Assembly: GCF_009863985.1 (NCBI RefSeq) | Contig: NZ_WEZT01000013.1 | Span: forward strand, 1 to 34,781 | Source of the DNA: Furfurilactobacillus milii | Lineage (GTDB): Bacteria; Bacillota; Bacilli; Lactobacillales; Lactobacillaceae | DNA: 34,781 nt | Direction: 5' to 3' | Shown: positions 31,937-34,781 of the stretch, piece after piece | How the letters are laid out: each line of letters begins with the position of its first letter | Numbering within the stretch: the first letter of the stretch is position 1 | Position numbers and translations under genes: made by a program | Notes under the pieces: model-generated | Seen by the model: only the letters and a program-made list of their open reading frames with translations | Told to the model about the DNA's origin: nothing | The model's database searches: none

Positions 31937-33139
31937 TTACTGCACTTTGACAGTATTTTCAGTTAGTGCGGTTGCCAGTCGTTGAATGCCAGCAGTGATT
32001 TGTTGTTCATCAACACCGGAAAAGTTCAAGCGTAGGCCATTGTGTACGTTTTGGTGAGCGAAGAAGACTTGACCAGGGACGTAACTGATATGTGCTTGCG
32101 GCATCACAACGTCCTGTAATAACGCTTGTGTGTCGACATTTTCTGGCAGTGTCAGCCAAACGAAGAAACCACCATCAGGGCGTGTGAATTTAACTGTGTC
32201 TGGCATGAATTCGGTCAGTGCGTTTAGCATGGTGTCTAGGCGATTGCGATAAGTAGTCAGCATGTTAGCCACGTGTTGGTTTAAATCGTTGTTATCCAAA
32301 AAAGCAGACACGGCATGCAACATAATGGCTGGTGATTCAAGATCACTGGTTTCTTTCAGTTGACGAAGTTTATTGATGACCATTTCATCCGCGACCACCC
32401 AACCGGTGCGCAAACCTGGCATTAAGATCTTTGAGAAGCTACTGATGAAAATAACGCGACCATGGCGGTCAAAAGATTTAATAGCTGGCAATGAGTGACC
32501 GTGGTACCGCAAATCACGGTATGGCGTATCCTCAAGAATATAGAAGTGATACTCTTCGGCTAGTTCGACCAACCGCTTCCGTTTGGCAACGGACATCGTC
32601 ACACCGGTGGGATTATGAAAATCTGGCACTGTGTAAACCAGTTTGATATTGGGATGGGTTTTTAACAATGCGGTGAGTGCGTCAACGTTCATGCCGTCGT
32701 CTTCCATCGGCACGTCTAAGTAGGTAGGACCATATTGATCAAACGAAGCAAGGGCACCAACATAAGTAGGTGTTTCGACAGCAACTTCATCACCGGTATC
32801 GAGTAGCAACTTTGCTACTAAATCAATTGCTTGTTGGCCGCCTTGGGTGACCAATACATTATCGGCCGTAGCATTGATGCCGGCCGTTTGGTGAACGCGA
32901 TTGGCCAGTTGTTGACGAAGGTGAACGGGGCCAGCGACCTCCTGATACTCAAACAAGTGGTTACCCGCAGTATCGATGGCGGTGTTAAAAGCGTTCTGCA
33001 TTTGTGCGGTTGGAAACAGGTCAGGGTTGGGATTGCCAGCGGAAAATTTAATCCCGTCCGGACCTAACTGCCCACCAAATAACTGTGCCAAACGACTTTC
33101 TGTGCCAATGGCGGCACGATCTGCAAATAATTCACTCAT
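31937..33139 (-). CDS. PLP-dependent aminotransferase, class I/II
   Basis: A 400-residue fold-type I aminotransferase of the group that includes 2-aminoadipate and aromatic/branched-chain aminotransferases. The start is set at 33139 (MSELFADRAAIGTESRL), with GAGGAAG about 10 nt upstream; a TTG 11 codons earlier would lie over that site. PLP features: VTQGGQQAIDLVAKLL (phosphate-binding), VPDFHNPTGVTM, and Schiff-base Lys in SSFSKILMPGLRTGWV (about residue 237). Close relatives often act on 2-oxoglutarate and hydrophobic amino acids in lactic acid bacteria. Single gene. A leftward structured repeat (33367-33543) lies about 230 nt upstream of its start. Confidence 0.88.
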   Translation of the reverse strand: MSELFADRAAIGTESRLAQLFGGQLGPDGIKFSAGNPNPDLFPTAQMQNAFNTAIDTAGNHLFEYQEVAGPVHLRQQLANRVHQTAGINATADNVLVTQGGQQAIDLVAKLLLDTGDEVAVETPTYVGALASFDQYGPTYLDVPMEDDGMNVDALTALLKTHPNIKLVYTVPDFHNPTGVTMSVAKRKRLVELAEEYHFYILEDTPYRDLRYHGHSLPAIKSFDRHGRVIFISSFSKILMPGLRTGWVVADEMVINKLRQLKETSDLESPAIMLHAVSAFLDNNDLNQHVANMLTTYRNRLDTMLNALTEFMPDTVKFTRPDGGFFVWLTLPENVDTQALLQDVVMPQAHISYVPGQVFFAHQNVHNGLRLNFSGVDEQQITAGIQRLATALTENTVKVQ

Positions 33140-33366
33140 AACTGTCGCTTCCTCTCTTTTACTTGTTGCCAAGTATAAAGGATGTTATTAAATAAATAAA
33201 ACTCAACTTTTTCAATTTAAAGTGAATTATTTTCACTATTAATACTGATTTACAAGGCTGAACGTAATTCGTTTCTAGATAAACTGCTTAGTTGTGTACT
33301 GGCGATGTATACTTAGTGATTATCAGTTAATTTACTAGTCTAATCTAATAACGTGCTTGTGGCGTG

Positions 33367-33543
33367 GCCGTTGCGTCGACTAGAAACGCCGTTCCATGGG
33401 GACCGGTCTCAGCCTGTTTTGCACAGTCTTCAACCTCGATTTTGAGCCTTACAGCCCAAAGTCTCAAAGCTCGTCCTGCATGACTAAGTGGCCATAAACC
33501 GTCCACTAAGTCATGCTTTCACGGAACTATGTTTCTAGTCGAC
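33367..33543 (-). repeat. Structured intergenic element, copy 7 (short-P3 type, single)
   Basis: A leftward copy with no partner. Closing stem 33375-33387 with 33531-33543 is a perfect 13 bp (GTCGACTAGAAAC and its inverse). P2: 33478-33491 with 33503-33516, perfect 14 bp. P3 on the minus strand TTTGAG/CTCAAA, a compensatory change from CTGAG/CTCAG elsewhere. Core GAGACCGGTCC and flank CGCAACGGC as in the other short-P3 copies. It lies between the divergent aminotransferase and marR genes, oriented with the aminotransferase gene. Confidence 0.75.
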
Positions 33544-33730
33544 TTCACTTGTATACGTAGTAGCTAGTTAAATTGGTAATAATTGGTACTCATATTACCG
33601 AAGGTTTATGTTTGTGTGAAGTAGAAAAGCATAGTGTGAGCTGAAGGGCATTCAATTTTGACAACCGCAATCGTCAGTTAAATACTATATTCAAGATTGT
33701 TTGAATGCAAAGTAGAGGAGAGTTTTAAAC

Positions 33731-34159
33731 ATGGACGCAAGAAAAATTAGTGATTTAGTTCGCAGCATCGGCATTAAGCAGCGGATGATGGCCGACACGG
33801 CTTTGCGTGAGTTGGGTATTAACGCGGTCCAGGGTAGAGTTATTGGCTATATTGCAGATCATCAAGATCATGGTGTCATTCAACGAGAATTAGCCACGGC
33901 TGTGCAACGTCGTAGTGCCAGTATCACAAGCGTGTTACAAGGTTTAGAAAAGCGTGGTTTAATCGAACGTCGGGTGCCAGCTGATAATGCCAGAAATAAG
34001 CAACTGTACTTAACTGCTGCTGGTAAAGCGATGGTGGTACAGTATGATTCACTGGCCCAAAAAATTAATGAACAAACTGTTGACGGACTGACGGAAGCGG
34101 AGATGGTCGATGTAATCGCATTATTAACTCGATTAGATCAAAATTTGCCAGAAATCTAA
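33731..34159 (+). CDS. MarR-family repressor
   Basis: A 142-residue winged helix regulator. The DNA-binding part spans about residues 30-95 (VIQRELATAVQRRSASITSVLQGLEKRGLIERRVPADNARNKQLYLTAAG), with the typical wing motif R-(x)n-DNARNKQ. AGGAG precedes the ATG by 11 nt. It lies just upstream of a DHA2-type efflux gene, and the gap contains three GTTAGA-N2-TCTAAC palindromes, so it most likely represses the pump and perhaps responds to a drug-like ligand. TTGACA with AATACT at 17-nt spacing upstream (from 33658) could be its own promoter. Confidence 0.9.
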   Translation: MDARKISDLVRSIGIKQRMMADTALRELGINAVQGRVIGYIADHQDHGVIQRELATAVQRRSASITSVLQGLEKRGLIERRVPADNARNKQLYLTAAGKAMVVQYDSLAQKINEQTVDGLTEAEMVDVIALLTRLDQNLPEI

Positions 34160-34167
34160 TTTTTTGA

Positions 34168-34196
34168 TTGACAGTTAGAACTCTAACAATTACACT
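34168..34196 (+). promoter_or_regulatory. Promoter of the efflux pump gene
   Basis: TTGACA (34168-34173), 17-nt spacer, TACACT (34191-34196). The spacer is almost exactly the first MarR-type palindrome (34174-34187). Confidence 0.75.
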
Positions 34197-34248
34197 CGAT
34201 TTCGTTAGTTAGATGTCTAACCTTTAAACGAACAGTTAGAGTTCTAAC
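34174..34248. promoter_or_regulatory. Three MarR-type operators
   Basis: Perfect inverted repeats GTTAGA-N2-TCTAAC at 34174-34187, 34208-34221 and 34235-34248, with centres 34 and 27 bp apart. The half-sites are identical and only the two central bases differ. The first covers the promoter spacer and the other two lie in the leader of the pump gene. The adjacent MarR protein is the obvious ligand. Confidence 0.85.
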
Positions 34249-34279
34249 TATATATTTTGAAAATAGAGGTTATTTTGAG

Positions 34280-34702
34280 ATGAAAAACAGAATTGAAGTT
34301 AATGGACAGACATTTTCACGTACACTGTTTGTCCTGACCTTATTGATTGGAACTTTCTGTGACATGCTGAACCAGACGGTTATGGCGGTCGCACAACCGA
34401 AGTTAATGAGTACTTTCTCTGTATCAACAGCTACCATTCAATGGCTAACAACAGGATTCTTGTTGGTTATGGGGATCATGGTGCCAATCACTGGCTGGTT
34501 GACGGATCGTTTTAATGTGAAATGGCTCTATATCTTTTCACAATTGTTATTTTTGATAGGAACCTTTTTAAGTTTCATAGCGCCATCTTTTGGTGCCTTA
34601 TTGGCGGGTCGATTAATTCAGGCAGCTGGTTCAGGAATTGCGAGTCCGTTAACCATGACAATGTTGTTTGCCATTTTTCCACCTGGCAAATTACAAGTTT
34701 AA
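34280..34702 (+). pseudogene. DHA2-type MFS efflux pump, cut by a mobile element
   Basis: The first 136 or so residues of a 14-TM drug:H+ antiporter. Visible are TM1 (FVLTLLIGTFCDMLNQTVMA with the family's D and N in TM1), STATIQWLTTGFLLVMGIMVPITGWLTDRF (motif A/loop) and GRLIQAAGSGIASPLTMTML (motif B-like), ending MLFAIFPP. Family members continue FPP(E/G)KRG, but here the frame runs into GKLQV and a stop, because from 34685 the sequence matches the 25-bp element end. A full pump is about 460-500 residues, so this one is inactive in the present arrangement. AGAGGT precedes the ATG. Controlled by the MarR repressor upstream. Confidence 0.85.
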
Positions 34703-34781
34703 TCCGAACAAGCCCGGAATCTTTCAATGGCAGTCTGTTGATGATGTATTTTTAATGGTCGTTGATTAATTAGTTCAAGTG
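34685..34781. mobile_element. Probable mobile-element end at the right edge
   Basis: Begins GGCAAATT and continues to TTAATCCGAAC (34685-34709), the inverse of the left-edge sequence at 73-97. It starts exactly where the pump gene loses its family sequence (after FPP). The remaining 72 nt are non-coding and presumably the subterminal part of an insertion sequence that continues outside the window. Confidence 0.6.

Noticed and set aside
8347-33543. Structured elements as omega-RNA/HEARO-type RNAs of IscB or TnpB elements
   Set aside because: No nuclease or TnpB-like gene lies next to any of the seven copies; stand-alone derivatives cannot be excluded without a covariance search.

Overview
The window looks like a low-to-moderate GC chromosome segment from the family Lactobacillaceae. 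The evidence is an LPXTG/MucBP adhesin, an oligoendopeptidase F, an ECF thiamine-precursor transporter under a TPP riboswitch, DtxR and MarR regulators, and Gram-positive AGGAGG ribosome binding sites. A genus cannot be assigned from sequence reading alone. There are no rRNA, tRNA or CRISPR arrays. Both window ends run into a similar 25-bp sequence containing TTAATCCGAAC. It cuts a surface-protein gene on the left and an efflux pump gene on the right, so the window seems bounded by copies of a mobile element.

Layout. 0-4.4 kb: 5'-truncated LPXTG adhesin with MucBP-like repeats. 4.4-5.8 kb: leftward group of three small genes whose first member overlaps a 202-bp foldback element carrying the same ends as the window edges. 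5.8-8.3 kb: leftward operon of serine hydrolase, XRE regulator, methyltransferase-like protein and a 58-residue membrane protein. 8.8-11.8 kb: PepF and a divergent membrane-anchored hydrolase. 12.1-17.5 kb: lipoprotein with a frameshifted tail, then an A+T-rich array of small multi-pass membrane proteins (five paralogues plus one DUF443-like protein and a remnant), which resembles an immunity-gene array. 17.6-18.7 kb: Fic protein. 18.8-22.8 kb: YkoE/YkoD/YkoC-type ECF transporter with TPP riboswitch, another ECF S component, and a DUF4870-like protein. 23.5-27.9 kb: nucleoside hydrolase, LysR regulator with divergent epoxide-hydrolase-like gene, and a two-gene membrane operon including a CadD-like transporter. 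28-31.3 kb: DtxR-type regulator divergent from a P1B ATPase plus DUF1801 (Fra-like) operon whose promoter carries a PerR/Fur-type palindrome, which suggests iron homeostasis. 31.9-34.7 kb: PLP aminotransferase, then MarR regulator and a broken DHA2-type efflux pump with three identical-half-site operators.

The most unusual signal is intergenic. Seven copies of one roughly 145-180 nt element occur in the right three quarters of the window: three divergent pairs plus one single copy. Each copy folds into the same architecture of a closing stem and internal hairpins. The stem sequences differ between copies while pairing is preserved. That covariation points to a structured RNA or structured DNA family that is spreading or being maintained here. 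I do not recognise it as a named family.
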